Source of the DNA: CAXSEF01 sp964236585
GTDB taxonomy: Bacteria; Pseudomonadota; Alphaproteobacteria; Acetobacterales; Acetobacteraceae
Direction: 5' to 3'
Assembly (NCBI GenBank): GCA_964236585.1
Contig: CAXSFE010000024.1
Location: 1-34,846 of the forward strand
DNA length: 34,846 bases
In this document: positions 1 to 7,499 of the stretch, piece after piece
How positions within the stretch are numbered: the stretch's first letter is position 1
How the letters are laid out: each line of letters begins with the position of its first letter
Made by a program: the position numbers and the translations under genes
The notes under the pieces: model-generated
What the model saw: only the letters and a program-made list of their open reading frames with translations
Told to the model about the DNA's origin: nothing
Database searches by the model: none

Positions 1-402
1 CCCGGCGCTGCGGGCGGCCAGGCGCCGGGCTCCGGGCAGCCTCCCCCGCCTCCCGCGCTGCCGCTGCCGCCCAACACCGCCCGCCTCGCGGTCTCCGGCC
101 TGCTCGGGCGCGCCGTGGCCGGGCCGGACAAGCAGGACATCGGCCGCGTGGTGGACGTGCTGGTGGACGCCAGCGGCATGCCGCGTGCGGCCGTGATCGA
201 CTTCGGCGGCTTCATGGGGCTCGGCTCGCGCAAGATCGCGGTGGAGTGGTCGGCGTTCGCCTTCCCGCCCGGCGGGTCAGACTCGGCGCTGACGATCGTG
301 CTCAGCCCGGAGCAGATCAAGAACACCCCGGAGTACGTCGGCCCGGGCAGGCCGGTCGCCGTGGTCGGCCCGGGGACGCCCGTGCCCCGGCCCGGACCCT
401 GA
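1..402 (+). CDS. PRC-barrel domain protein (5' end outside window)
   Basis: The frame is open from the first base of the window and ends in TGA at 400-402, so the start lies upstream. The visible part begins with a Pro/Gly/Ala-rich linker (about 30 residues). A PRC-barrel-like domain follows, with the pattern LLGRAVAGPDKQDIGRVVD and then VDASGMPRAAVIDFGGFMG, which is typical of the family's first two beta-strands. A Pro-rich tail ends the protein. PRC-barrel proteins of this kind are small, often exported or periplasmic in alphaproteobacteria, and their molecular role is generally unknown. Because the N-terminus is missing, a signal peptide cannot be judged. The stop overlaps a possible CTG start of the following MFS gene, which suggests co-transcription. 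A GTG at 115 is in frame, but starting there would cut into the domain. Confidence 0.75.
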   Translation, partial: PGAAGGQAPGSGQPPPPPALPLPPNTARLAVSGLLGRAVAGPDKQDIGRVVDVLVDASGMPRAAVIDFGGFMGLGSRKIAVEWSAFAFPPGGSDSALTIVLSPEQIKNTPEYVGPGRPVAVVGPGTPVPRPGP

Positions 403-1658
403 GCGCCGCCGCCGGCGCCGGGGCACCCGACCGCCGCGCGCGGGTCGGCCTCGACCTGCTGAACTTCTTCGTCGCCAACCTGCAGACCGCGTTCGGCCCG
501 TTCGTGTCCGTCTACCTCACCACCCAGGCCTGGACGCAGGGCCAGATCGGCCTGGCGCTCAGCATCGGCACTGTGGCGTCGATGGCCAGCCAGATCCCCG
601 CCGGCGCCCTCGTCGACCACCTGCACGGCAAGCGCGGGGCGGCGGCTGCGGCGATTCTCGCGGTGATCGGCGGCGCGCTGCTGCTCGCCGTGTGGCCGGC
701 GCGGCTGCCGGTGGCGGCGGCCGAAGTGCTGCACGGCTTCGCGTCCTGCGTGCTCAGCCCGGCGATCGCGGCGATCAGCCTGGCCGCGGCCGAGGCGGGC
801 GGCATCGCCGCCGGCGAGCGCTTCGGCCGCAACGCGCGCTGGGCGTCGATCGGCAACGGGGTGGCGGCCGGGCTGATGGGCGCGTGCGGATACTGGATCT
901 CGGCGCGCGCGGTGTTCGTGCTGGCCGCGCTCCTCGCGGTGCCGGGCCTGATCGCGCTGCGGATGATCCGACCGGACACCGCGCGCTCCGTCGCGCCCGC
1001 GGGCGCGCTCGCGGGTGTCGCGCCCGGCGGTGCACGCGCCGCCACCGTGCCTGCGGTGCGAGGCCTGTCGCGGCTGCCGGTGCGCGCGTTGTTCAGCGAC
1101 CGCCGCCTGCTGGCGTTCTCCGCCTGCGTGGCGCTGTTCGGCCTGTCCAACGGCGCCATGCTGCCGCTCGCCGCCAGCGAGGCCACCTCGCAGATCGGCC
1201 GGCGCGCGCAGCTGGTGATCGCCGCCTGCGTCGTGCTGCCGCAGCTCCTGGTGGCGCTGCTCTCGCCCGCGGTGGGCCGGATCGCGGAGGCGCGCGGGCG
1301 GCGCGGCCTGCTGCTGCTCGGCTTCGCGGCGCTGCCGGCGCGCGGCGTGCTGCTGTCGCTGCAGCTCGGCCCCTATCCGCTGATCGCGATCGAGGCGCTG
1401 GACGGCATCGGCGCGGCGGCGCTCGGCGTGCTGCTGCCCCTGATCGCGGCCGACATCACGCGCGGCACCGGGCGCTTCAACCTGTGCATGGGGTTCCTGG
1501 GGCTGTGGACCGCCGGCGCCGCCACGCTGAGCACGGCGCTCGGCGGCCTGATCGCGGACCGGGCCTCGGTGAGCGCCGCGTTCCTGGTGCTGGCGGGGGC
1601 AGGGGCGGCGGGCACGCTGCTGGTCTGGGCGGTGATGCCGGAGACGCGGCGGGCCTGA
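399..1658 (+). CDS. MFS transporter
   Basis: This is an integral membrane permease of the major facilitator superfamily, about 419 residues if started at CTG 399 (overlapping the previous stop as CTGA). The only other in-frame candidate I see is GTG 246. That start would add 51 Arg/Pro-rich residues lying inside the PRC-barrel gene, and this stretch reads like out-of-frame translation. The protein has about 12 hydrophobic segments in two halves. The loop between segments 2 and 3 carries the MFS signature-A-like GALVDHLHGKR, and the equivalent loop in the second half reads SPAVGRIAEARGRRG. A longer, basic loop separates the halves. The N-terminal LDLLNFFVANLQTAFGPF resembles drug or metabolite exporters of the family. 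The substrate cannot be assigned from sequence alone. A repeat element follows directly and probably ends transcription. Confidence 0.85.
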   Translation: MSAAAGAGAPDRRARVGLDLLNFFVANLQTAFGPFVSVYLTTQAWTQGQIGLALSIGTVASMASQIPAGALVDHLHGKRGAAAAAILAVIGGALLLAVWPARLPVAAAEVLHGFASCVLSPAIAAISLAAAEAGGIAAGERFGRNARWASIGNGVAAGLMGACGYWISARAVFVLAALLAVPGLIALRMIRPDTARSVAPAGALAGVAPGGARAATVPAVRGLSRLPVRALFSDRRLLAFSACVALFGLSNGAMLPLAASEATSQIGRRAQLVIAACVVLPQLLVALLSPAVGRIAEARGRRGLLLLGFAALPARGVLLSLQLGPYPLIAIEALDGIGAAALGVLLPLIAADITRGTGRFNLCMGFLGLWTAGAATLSTALGGLIADRASVSAAFLVLAGAGAAGTLLVWAVMPETRRA

Positions 1659-1662
1659 AGGA

Positions 1663-1784
1663 AAGGCTGGGCTCTGCCCAGACCCGCCAGGGGCGAGCCG
1701 CCCCTGGACCGGCCTCACTTAAGGGATGGCGATCCAAGGGCCCAGCCCTTGGCGGAGTTTGAGGCAGAGCCTCAACCTTGCTTC
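1663..1784. repeat. Modular hairpin repeat, copy A
   Basis: A 122 bp intergenic palindromic element. It is built from four short hairpins around a CTTAAG centre: TGGGC-TCT-GCCCA, CCAGGGGC/GCCCCTGG, CCAAGGGC/GCCCTTGG and GAGGC-AGA-GCCTC, ending in CCTTGCTT. It lies between the convergent MFS and DUF2272 genes, where it could act as a two-way terminator. Related copies occur near 18.5, 21.4, 24.8, 26.0, 29.6 and 32.8 kb. Confidence 0.85.
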
Positions 1785-1785
1785 C

Positions 1786-2703
1786 TCACTCGTCCGAGCC
1801 CGGCTCCTCCTCCGCGTCGTACGTCACCTCCAGCACCGCGAGCCACGGGTAGCGCGTGTCCACGATCGTCCCGTCCGGGCTGGCGAGCCGGCCGTCCGTC
1901 GTCACCGGGACGTGCTTCATCGTGACGGCGTCGTCGACGTTGCCGCCGATCACGCTCAGCATGCCCGGCTGGCGTGCGACCACGATGTCACAGTGCCCGG
2001 GCCACAGGGTGGGCGTCGGCAGCTGGGAGAAGCGCAGGCCGGCGGAGTGGCCCCGCGCCATGCAGATCAGGTCGCCGGACTGCGGGGCGTAGTCCGCCGG
2101 GTTGCGCGCGCGCAGGATGGGCGAGTCGCCCGAGGCGGCGACGTTGACGTAGGTCGAGTGGTTGGGCGAGTACGGGAACCGGGTGCCGGCGCCGGCGGTG
2201 CGCATCACGTAGGAGATGAACGCCGCCGACCAGGCGTAGTGCGCGTCGTTGGTGGCGGGGAACACGCGGCCGTCGACGTCGTGCTTGCCGGTCCAGCCGG
2301 CCTCGCGCTCGCCCGGGTCCTGGCCGATCCACCAGTACTGGCCGACCTGCTGCCACAGCCCGGGCTGGCGCTCGGGCTTGTCGGCCGGCGCGGGGACGGG
2401 GCGGGTGTCGGGCGGGTCGTCGTCCACCGGCTGGCCGAACATGCGCCACTGCGCCAGCGCGATGCCGACGACGTCCGCTCGGGTGAACGGCTCGAAGTTG
2501 CGGCTGGCGAAGTCGGGGACGCGGTCGGCGGACACCAGGGGCCCGGCGCCGGTGGGCCCCTGCGTGACCGGCGTCTGGCCCGGCACGCTTTTCGAGGGCG
2601 ACGCGCACCCTGCGAGCAGCGCCGCGCAGGCTGCTGCGACGGCCCAGGCGCGGCACGTGAGGGGCGAGCGGACAGGCGGGGGCACTCGCAATGCGGGCGT
2701 CAT
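1786..2703 (-). CDS. DUF2272-domain lipoprotein
   Basis: A 305-residue predicted lipoprotein. The N-terminus has basic residues, a hydrophobic stretch and a lipobox LLAGC (Cys near residue 33), so it is likely exported and membrane-anchored. The rest matches the DUF2272 family as I know it, with the blocks WWIGQDPG, HYAWSAAFISYVMRTAG, SPNHSTYV, GDLICMARG, GHCDIV and GGNVDDAVTMKHVPV. The Ala-Phe-Ile plus GDL and His-containing blocks recall CHAP/NlpC-like amidase folds, but I cannot identify a catalytic triad with certainty and no enzymatic activity is claimed. It is transcribed in the same direction as rpoH, 118 bp downstream, with a strong hairpin between them, so it probably has its own promoter. 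ATG 2703 was chosen because it places the signal sequence at the N-terminus. Confidence 0.85.
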   Translation of the reverse strand: MTPALRVPPPVRSPLTCRAWAVAAACAALLAGCASPSKSVPGQTPVTQGPTGAGPLVSADRVPDFASRNFEPFTRADVVGIALAQWRMFGQPVDDDPPDTRPVPAPADKPERQPGLWQQVGQYWWIGQDPGEREAGWTGKHDVDGRVFPATNDAHYAWSAAFISYVMRTAGAGTRFPYSPNHSTYVNVAASGDSPILRARNPADYAPQSGDLICMARGHSAGLRFSQLPTPTLWPGHCDIVVARQPGMLSVIGGNVDDAVTMKHVPVTTDGRLASPDGTIVDTRYPWLAVLEVTYDAEEEPGSDE

Positions 2704-2764
2704 CCTCGATGGGTGGCATGTCCGGGCGGGCCCTGCAATCGCCCCGCGGCAGGCCGGAAACGAG

Positions 2765-2796
2765 GCGGGCGGCCATGGAGTCCCATGGCCGCCCGC
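2765..2796 (-). terminator. Hairpin terminator downstream of rpoH
   Basis: A perfect 14-bp inverted repeat (arms 2765-2778 and 2783-2796, loop of 4) lies 26 nt beyond the rpoH stop. Read on the minus strand it is followed by a short CTCGTTTCC stretch rather than a full T-run. It is the strongest simple hairpin in the rpoH-DUF2272 gap, and its position suggests transcription termination or mRNA 3'-end stabilisation. Confidence 0.55.
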
Positions 2797-2821
2797 GCCC
2801 GTCCAGCCCGTGTCGCCGGCG

Positions 2822-3715
2822 CTAGGCCGCGGCAGGCTGCGCGGCGAGGCGGCGCTCGGCCACCTGCGTGCGCATGGACTTCTGCAGCTTCTCGAAGGCG
2901 CGCACCTCGATCTGACGCACCCTCTCGCGGGAGATGCCGTACTGCTGGGACAGCTCCTCCAGCGTGGTGGCGTTGTCCTTCAGGCGCCGCTCGATCAGGA
3001 TGTGGCGCTCGCGCTCGTTGAGCGTCTTGAGCGCGTCGCCGAGCAGGGCCTTGCGCCCGGTCAGCTCCTCGCGTTCGGCCAGCTCGCTCTCCTGGCCCTC
3101 GCCGTCGTCGACCAGCCAGTCCTGCCACTCGCCCTCGCTGTCCGCGCGCACGGGCGCGTTCAGGCTGTGGTCGGGCGCGGCCAGGCGGCGGTTCATGTTG
3201 ACCACGTCCTGCTCCGGGACGGCCAGCATGGTGGCGATCTTGGTGACCTGCTCGGGCTTGAGGTCGCCGTCCTCGATCGCCTGCATCTGCCCCTTAAGGC
3301 GGCGCAGGTTGAAGAACAGCTTCTTCTGGGCCGCGGTGGTGCCCATCTTCACCAGCGACCAGGAGTGCAGGATGTACTCCTGGATCGCCGCCCTGATCCA
3401 CCACATCGCGTAGGTCGCGAGGCGGAAGCCGCGGTCGGGGTCGAAGCGCTTGACCGCCTGCATCATGCCGACGTTGCCCTCGCTGATGAGTTCGCCGACC
3501 GGCAGGCCGTAGCCGCGGTAGCCCATGGCGATCTTGGCGACCAGGCGCAGGTGCGAGGTGACGAGCTTGTGGGCCGCCTCGGTGTTCTCGTCGTCCCGCC
3601 AGGCGCGCGAGAGGGACAGTTCCTCCTCCGGCGTCAGCATGGGAAACTTGCGGATCTCCTGCAGGTAGCGGGAGAGGTTGCCCTCGGGGGCAACGTTGAT
3701 GACGGCAGCAGCCAT
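2822..3715 (-). CDS. rpoH: RNA polymerase sigma factor RpoH (sigma-32)
   Basis: A heat-shock sigma factor of 297 residues, the usual length for alphaproteobacterial RpoH. It directs RNA polymerase to chaperone and protease promoters. Visible regions in order: an N-terminal LSRYLQEIRKFPMLTPEEE block (region 1.2); region 2 with LVTSHLRLVAKIAMGYRGYG, GELISEGNVGMMQAVKRFDP and ATYAMWWIRAAIQEYIL; the RpoH-box QKKLFFNLR at residues 130-138, diagnostic for sigma-32 and known to contact RNA polymerase core; and region 4 with ERERHILIERR...GISRERVRQIEVRAFEKL. The ATG at 3715 has a good AAGGAG Shine-Dalgarno. A near-consensus housekeeping promoter lies about 185 bp upstream, leaving a leader of roughly 170 nt that could fold and regulate translation, as in other rpoH mRNAs (inference). 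Adjacency to an RluD-type gene supports an alphaproteobacterial origin. Confidence 0.97.
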   Translation of the reverse strand: MAAAVINVAPEGNLSRYLQEIRKFPMLTPEEELSLSRAWRDDENTEAAHKLVTSHLRLVAKIAMGYRGYGLPVGELISEGNVGMMQAVKRFDPDRGFRLATYAMWWIRAAIQEYILHSWSLVKMGTTAAQKKLFFNLRRLKGQMQAIEDGDLKPEQVTKIATMLAVPEQDVVNMNRRLAAPDHSLNAPVRADSEGEWQDWLVDDGEGQESELAEREELTGRKALLGDALKTLNERERHILIERRLKDNATTLEELSQQYGISRERVRQIEVRAFEKLQKSMRTQVAERRLAAQPAAA

Positions 3716-3896
3716 GGGTGGGCTCCTTCTCGTCTGGCGCGACGATTTCCCTCCCTTACGGCGGGGGATGGGCGTCGGTTCCGGCGATCGGCTCGGGGGC
3801 GCGGTGATCGGCTGTCACGTTCCGGACAGCCCCCTGGTGCAGCAGGGCCTCCGGCAGCCGGCACGGCACCGCACGCCCGCGGTGCCGATGACCGAG

Positions 3897-3925
3897 TTCA
3901 TAGAGGACCAGACCGGTCCTGTCAA
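3897..3925 (-). promoter_or_regulatory. rpoH promoter with spacer palindrome
   Basis: On the minus strand, a perfect -35 TTGACA (3925-3920), a 17-nt spacer and a -10 TATGAA (3902-3897) fit sigma-70 consensus. Expected initiation is near 3890, giving an rpoH leader of about 170 nt. A perfect dyad AGGACC-n5-GGTCCT (3904-3920) occupies the spacer and overlaps the first base of the -35, so it could be an operator. The rest of the 3716-4117 gap shows no convincing gene or second promoter. Confidence 0.75.
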
Positions 3926-4117
3926 CGAAACCCGCTGCGCGATCACGGGATGGTGCACCGCGCAAGAGGCGTCTCCGTGATCGTCCGGGCGCAACGAGGC
4001 AGCGGGCTGTCCGCCCGGCATCGCGCCGGGACCGGCCATTCGACCCTGGCGCCGCGGCTCCGTGCCGGCCCGTGACCCGCGGCGCACGGACGTCCTGGGC
4101 TGCCCGCGTTGCGGCCG

Positions 4118-5122
4118 TCAGCCGAGCGAGAGCAGCGACAGCAGCCCGGCGAGGTCCGGCGGCGGCGGCGTCTCGAACGAGAGCGGCGCGCCGGTGCGCG
4201 GGTGGGCGAAGCCGAGCCGGGCGGCGTGCAGCGCCTGGCGGGGGAAGTCGAGCAGGGTGCGCCGGAGGTCCTCGGGCAGCGACTTCGCCGCCGCCGGCAC
4301 GCGGCGCAGGTAGACGGGGTCGCCGACCAGCGGGTGGCCGCGGGCTGCCAGGTGGACGCGGATCTGGTGGGTCCGCCCGGTGTCGAGCCGGCACTCCAGC
4401 CGGGTGAGCGCCGCCTCGTGCACGCCGAGGGTGCGGTAGCGGGTCAGGGCGTGCTTGCCGCCGCGCGCGACCAGGGCCATGCGCTTGCGGTCGCGCGGGT
4501 CGCGGCCGATCGCGCCCTCGATCTCGCCGGCGGGCGGCACTGGCATGCCCCAGGCGAGTGCGATGTAGGCGCGGTCCAGGTCGCGCGCGGCGAAAGCGGC
4601 GGACAGGGTGGCCAGGGCCTGCTCGGTCTTGGCGACGACCATCACGCCGGAGGTGTCCTTGTCGAGGCGGTGCACGATGCCGGGGCGACGCTCGCCGCCG
4701 ATGCCGGGCAGGCTGTCGCCGCAGTGCGCCAGCAGGGCGTTGACCAGGGTGCCGTCCTCGTTGCCGGGGGCCGGGTGCACCACCAGCCCCGCCGGCTTGT
4801 CGAGCACCAGCAGGTCGGAGTCCTCGTAGAGGATGTCGAACGGGATCGGCTGCGGCCGCGGGCCGGCCGGCACCGGGGCGGGCGGGCGCAGCTCGTAGCG
4901 CGCGCCCTCGCGCACCGGGTCCGCGGGGTCGGCGGCCCGCGCGCCGTCGCGGGTGACGCGGCCTTCCACGATCAGGGCCTTGACCCGCGAGCGCGACATC
5001 GCGCCGATGCTGTCGGCGAGGAAGCGGTCCATCCGCTGTCCGGCGGAGCCTGCCGGCGCCAGGACCTGCAGCGGGGCAGGGGCGTCGTCGGCGGGGCTGG
5101 GCGTGGGGCGGGTGTCGTCCAT
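4118..5122 (-). CDS. rluD: RluA/RluD-family 23S rRNA pseudouridine synthase
   Basis: A 334-residue pseudouridine synthase that isomerises uridines in structured RNA, most likely 23S rRNA. The N-terminal S4 RNA-binding domain (about residues 25-85) contains QRMDRFLADSIGAMSRSRVK. The catalytic domain has LDKPAGLVVHPAPGNEDGT, then the signature GIVHRLDKDTSGVMVVAK with the catalytic Asp of HRLDKDTSG, and later TGRTHQIRVHLAARGHPLVGD. The HRLDKDT spelling is closer to E. coli RluD than to RluC, so RluD is favoured, but paralogues cannot be excluded. ATG 5122 was chosen because the S4 domain then begins at a normal distance; the frame extends upstream through low-quality sequence overlapping the tRNA gene. 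It is divergent from the small membrane protein at 5196. I recall rluD-rpoH adjacency as common in alphaproteobacteria. Confidence 0.92.
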   Translation of the reverse strand: MDDTRPTPSPADDAPAPLQVLAPAGSAGQRMDRFLADSIGAMSRSRVKALIVEGRVTRDGARAADPADPVREGARYELRPPAPVPAGPRPQPIPFDILYEDSDLLVLDKPAGLVVHPAPGNEDGTLVNALLAHCGDSLPGIGGERRPGIVHRLDKDTSGVMVVAKTEQALATLSAAFAARDLDRAYIALAWGMPVPPAGEIEGAIGRDPRDRKRMALVARGGKHALTRYRTLGVHEAALTRLECRLDTGRTHQIRVHLAARGHPLVGDPVYLRRVPAAAKSLPEDLRRTLLDFPRQALHAARLGFAHPRTGAPLSFETPPPPDLAGLLSLLSLG

Positions 5123-5195
5123 GGCGTGCGGGATAGCCGGGATCGGCGGCGCTCGCGAGGGGCGGGGCGCAGGGCGTCGGGCAGGGGAGGGGCTG

Positions 5196-5468
5196 ATGCG
5201 GGCGCTGATGGGTCTTGTGGTGGGCATGGGGGTGCTGATCGTGGCCGGCGTCGCCGGGCTGATCGGGGTGGTGGCGAGCCGGGTGGCGTCGCATCGCGCG
5301 CCTGTGCTCGCGGCCGCGGTGCTGGACGAGCCGGCGGGCACGCGCATCGCGGGCATCGCGTCGCTGGGGGACGGCCTGGCGCTGCAGCTGCAGGGCGGCG
5401 GGGCCGATCGCGTGGTGGTGGTGGACCCGCAGGGGCGCGTGATGCGGCGGCTGGGGCTGGCGCGCTGA
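5196..5468 (+). CDS. DUF6476-like small membrane protein
   Basis: A 90-residue protein with one N-terminal transmembrane segment (MRALMGLVVGMGVLIVAGV...), followed by a soluble part rich in beta-strand-like stretches (GTRIAGIASLGDGLALQLQ, DRVVVVDPQGRVMRRLGLAR). The layout (short cytoplasmic start, single helix, about 60 residues, ending with a D-P-x-G-R-V turn) resembles the DUF6476 family of alphaproteobacteria, which is frequently divergent from an RluA-type gene as here. Function is unknown. ATG 5196 is preceded by AGGGGAGG at suitable spacing. A hairpin CCGGCAC-n5-GTGCCGG at 5522-5540 may end the transcript. Confidence 0.75.
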   Translation: MRALMGLVVGMGVLIVAGVAGLIGVVASRVASHRAPVLAAAVLDEPAGTRIAGIASLGDGLALQLQGGGADRVVVVDPQGRVMRRLGLAR

Positions 5469-5598
5469 GGCGGGCTGCGAGCTGCCGGGGCAGGGGGCTC
5501 GGGGGTGCTGGCCGGGGGGTGCCGGCACCGGCCGTGCCGGGTGCGGGGTGGTGCGGTCGCGTGTGCCCGTCGCTGCCGGTTGCCGGCGAGGGCGGGGG

Positions 5599-5627
5599 TT
5601 GCAGAGGGCGGACCCCTGCCGTAGAAG
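5599..5627 (+). promoter_or_regulatory. Putative tRNA-Glu promoter
   Basis: TTGCAG (5599-5604), a 17-nt spacer and TAGAAG (5622-5627) give a plausible housekeeping promoter ending 17 nt before the tRNA 5' end. The spacing fits a stable-RNA gene. This is inferred from motif and position only. Confidence 0.45.
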
Positions 5628-5644
5628 ACCGGCCGGCCCAGGCT

Positions 5645-5720
5645 GTCCCGTTCGTCTAGAGGCCCAGGACACCGCCCTCTCACGGCGGTAACACGAGTTC
5701 GAATCTCGTACGGGACGCCA
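5645..5720 (+). tRNA. tRNA-Glu(CUC)
   Basis: A full cloverleaf is visible. The acceptor stem pairs GTCCCGT (5645-5651) with ACGGGAC (5710-5716). The anticodon stem CCGCC/GGCGG encloses loop CTCTCAC with anticodon CTC at 5679-5681. The T-arm carries GTTCGAATC. The discriminator is G and CCA is genome-encoded (5718-5720). The CUC anticodon reads GAG, the expected major Glu codon in this GC-rich genome. The sequence just downstream changes to accessory content, so the tRNA 3' end could have served as an integration site, but I found no second copy of the tRNA end in the window. Confidence 0.97.
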
Positions 5721-6252
5721 GCCTTCCTTGTCCGTGAAACATGATTTTACAGTGGATGGAGCGCGGGGCTTGCCGGGTCCCTGAAGATGGCTGGCGCTCG
5801 TGGTGGATGGCATCCCTCCAGGCAGTCGAGGCGAAGGGCTGGAACTCGGGGTGAGGCGCTGGAGTGCCGCGGAGGCCTGCGTTGTGCGGCGTCCCGCGGG
5901 CGATCGGATGACGTGGCATTCGCCCCGGGGCGTCGGGACGCCTGCTGTCCGGCCTGGTTCTATCGGTCTTTCGACTGCATCCGGCTGAGAAGCTGGACGT
6001 TCGAGAAACGTATCTGCCGCGGAATGGTGTCGACCAGATTGGCGGCGCGGCGAAGCAGTGCGGCAGCGTTGCCGTCACCCGGCGAGACAGCTTCCCCTTG
6101 GCGGCGGAGGCCTGCCTGCGCGGTGGGTCACGGCCGGCGCTCCGCCACAGGATCAGCGCTGGGCATGACGTAGGCCGGCCGCCTGCCTTAACGAGTCTTT
6201 CATCGATCGCTGGGATTGTACGGTTCCGATCAGAACTTTGAAGGGCAATCCA
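5721..6252. other. Non-coding or degraded stretch after tRNA-Glu
   Basis: About 530 bp without a convincing gene on either strand. Open frames exist, but their Arg/Ser/Pro-rich translations lack any recognisable domain and none has a good ribosome-binding site. Composition is slightly less GC-rich and more irregular than the core region upstream. It may be decayed mobile DNA next to the tRNA or simply a long spacer. No repeat, terminator T-run or transposase block was recognised here. Confidence 0.4.
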
Positions 6253-6474
6253 ATGACCAGCGACTTCACCGGCTTCAACTTCCTGCAGGCGGCCATCAAT
6301 CCCATGTCCGATATTCGGCGTGGCTACGGACAGGGTGACGCGGCATCGCCCGACATTCGCCGTGGGTATGAAATGGGTGGCGCAGCAACGCCTGCCAGCA
6401 CCATCGGCTCGGCCAGCACCGTCGACACGACCCAGCACACCACCAGCGCGTATCTGGCGCTGCCGCAGTCCTGA
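6253..6474 (+). CDS. Small hypothetical protein with two IRRGY motifs
   Basis: A 73-residue protein of unknown family. The start ATG 6253 follows GAAGGGC at about the right spacing. The N-terminal part is MTSDFTGFNFLQAAINPM. A short tandem repeat follows, (S)DIRRGYGQGDAASP then DIRRGYEMGGAATP, encoded by DNA that has diverged at synonymous sites, so the repeat appears to be kept at protein level. The C-terminal half is Thr/Ser-rich without Cys or charged clusters. No signal peptide or membrane helix is evident. Isolated between non-coding sequence and a 140 bp repeat, it may be an orphan accessory protein, or a chance frame with a reasonable start. Confidence 0.45.
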   Translation: MTSDFTGFNFLQAAINPMSDIRRGYGQGDAASPDIRRGYEMGGAATPASTIGSASTVDTTQHTTSAYLALPQS

Positions 6475-6613
6475 GACCGAGGCCCTTTCTGCCGAGCAGA
6501 GGCTTCGGTGCCGCAAAGCCATCCGGGCCACCACACCCGGGTGGCCGCAGTGCGCTTCTGCGGGTCGTTCAGCGAGAGGCTGTTGCTGACTTGGCGGCGC
6601 CTGGCCACTGTCG

Positions 6614-6752
6614 CAGGAAGGCAAGACCCTTCTTTTTCTGAAGAAAAAGAAGCAAAAAGACTTTGCCCATGAGGTCCCGGGCTCCCGGCTGGCTCCGGAG
6701 CCTATGGGCAAAGTTCTTTGGTTCTTTCTTTCAAGAAAGAACACGCTTCCTG
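6614..6752 (+). mobile_element. 140-bp inverted-end repeat, copy R1
   Basis: A 139 bp element bounded by CAGGAAG (6614-6620) and CTTCCTG (6746-6752). Inside are two strong AT-rich hairpins: CTTCTTTTTC/GAAAAAGAAG with loop TGAA near the left end, and GTTCTTTCTT/AAGAAAGAAC near the right end. Conserved sequence (ACTTTGCCCA, GGGCTCCCGG, GGGCAAAG) lies between them. Near-identical copies lie at 10966-11106 (inverted) and 27973-28112. It encodes no protein and behaves like a MITE-type element or double terminator. Confidence 0.8.
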
Positions 6753-6842
6753 TCCGGCATGGCGCGGGGAGCGAAGACGGAAAGTTCATGACAGCCTCTG
6801 GACCCGACTGGTCGCCTGCCTGAACCGCAGGAGAACGCCCCC

Positions 6843-7028
6843 ATGCGCGTGGGCGGCAGCGTCGCTGGGCATCGTGTCGCGTTCTCGGTCAGCCGGCCTG
6901 AGCTGGACGCAGCAGCGGGTCCGGCAACGGGCGGCTCGCACGACAGCGCCGCCGCGGATGTGCCCGACGCCACTGCTCTCGCCCCGGACCTGACAGCCGG
7001 GGCGCAGCTGGTGCGGCCCGCCGTCTGA
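6843..7028 (+). CDS. Hypothetical small protein (61 residues)
   Basis: A short frame with ATG at 6843 preceded by CAGGAGA at good spacing, which is the main reason to list it. The product is Ala/Gly/Val-rich (MRVGGSVAGHRVAFSVSRPE..., then a low-complexity Ala-Asp stretch) with no recognised family, no signal peptide and no clear helix bundle. It sits 81 bp ahead of another small gene on the same strand, so the two may form a small transcription unit downstream of the R1 element. It may not be expressed. Confidence 0.35.
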   Translation: MRVGGSVAGHRVAFSVSRPELDAAAGPATGGSHDSAAADVPDATALAPDLTAGAQLVRPAV

Positions 7029-7109
7029 GCGTGCCTGCCGGTCGCCTTCACGGCCCGTTCACCAGCGCCTGCAATGTTGCCCGCCGCACACGTGGCCAGG
7101 AGGCACCCC

Positions 7110-7382
7110 ATGGGCATCGGCGGCATCGGCGGTGGCAGCCCCACACCCGCCATCCCTGACTCGAACGCCGCACTTGCGAAGGGCACTGCGTCGTCGGGCT
7201 CAGGGTCGCCGGGTTCGTCGTCGTCGGGCACTTCAGCCAACACCGTGTCCGTCTTTGCACGGGCGAACGGTTCGGTCACCACGACGATCACGGACGCCAA
7301 GGGCAACGTCGTGTCGTCGAGCACGACCATGCGCGCCAGACCTGTCGGCAGTACGGGGTCGGTCCTGGACGTCAACGCATAG
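7110..7382 (+). CDS. Hypothetical Ser/Gly-rich small protein
   Basis: A 90-residue protein of unknown family. ATG 7110 is favoured over an upstream in-frame ATG at 7074 because AGGAGG stands 6 nt before it. The N-terminal half is Gly/Ser-rich and probably disordered (GIGGIGGGSPTPAIP, GSGSPGSSSSGTS). The C-terminal half alternates hydrophobic and Thr/Ser residues (NTVSVFARANGSVTTTITDA, then KGNVVSSSTTMRARP), suggesting a short beta-hairpin repeat. There is no Sec signal and there are no cysteines. A role in secretion or the cell surface would be speculation. Confidence 0.5.
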   Translation: MGIGGIGGGSPTPAIPDSNAALAKGTASSGSGSPGSSSSGTSANTVSVFARANGSVTTTITDAKGNVVSSSTTMRARPVGSTGSVLDVNA

Positions 7383-7499
7383 CCCGCTGCGCGCCCGGGG
7401 CCCGGGGTCGGGCTGCGCATCCTTCCGAGCGCAAGGGACGTTCTCCCGATCCCTGCCTTCGCGGAGCACCCTTCGCCTTCCTGTTCAGGGCTTCGGTCG

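Noticed and set aside
3756..5813. Long minus-strand frame (685 codons) across rluD, tRNA-Glu and the rpoH promoter
   Set aside because: Arg/Pro/Ala-rich translation out of frame with the clear RluD gene, covering a tRNA; typical GC-rich shadow.
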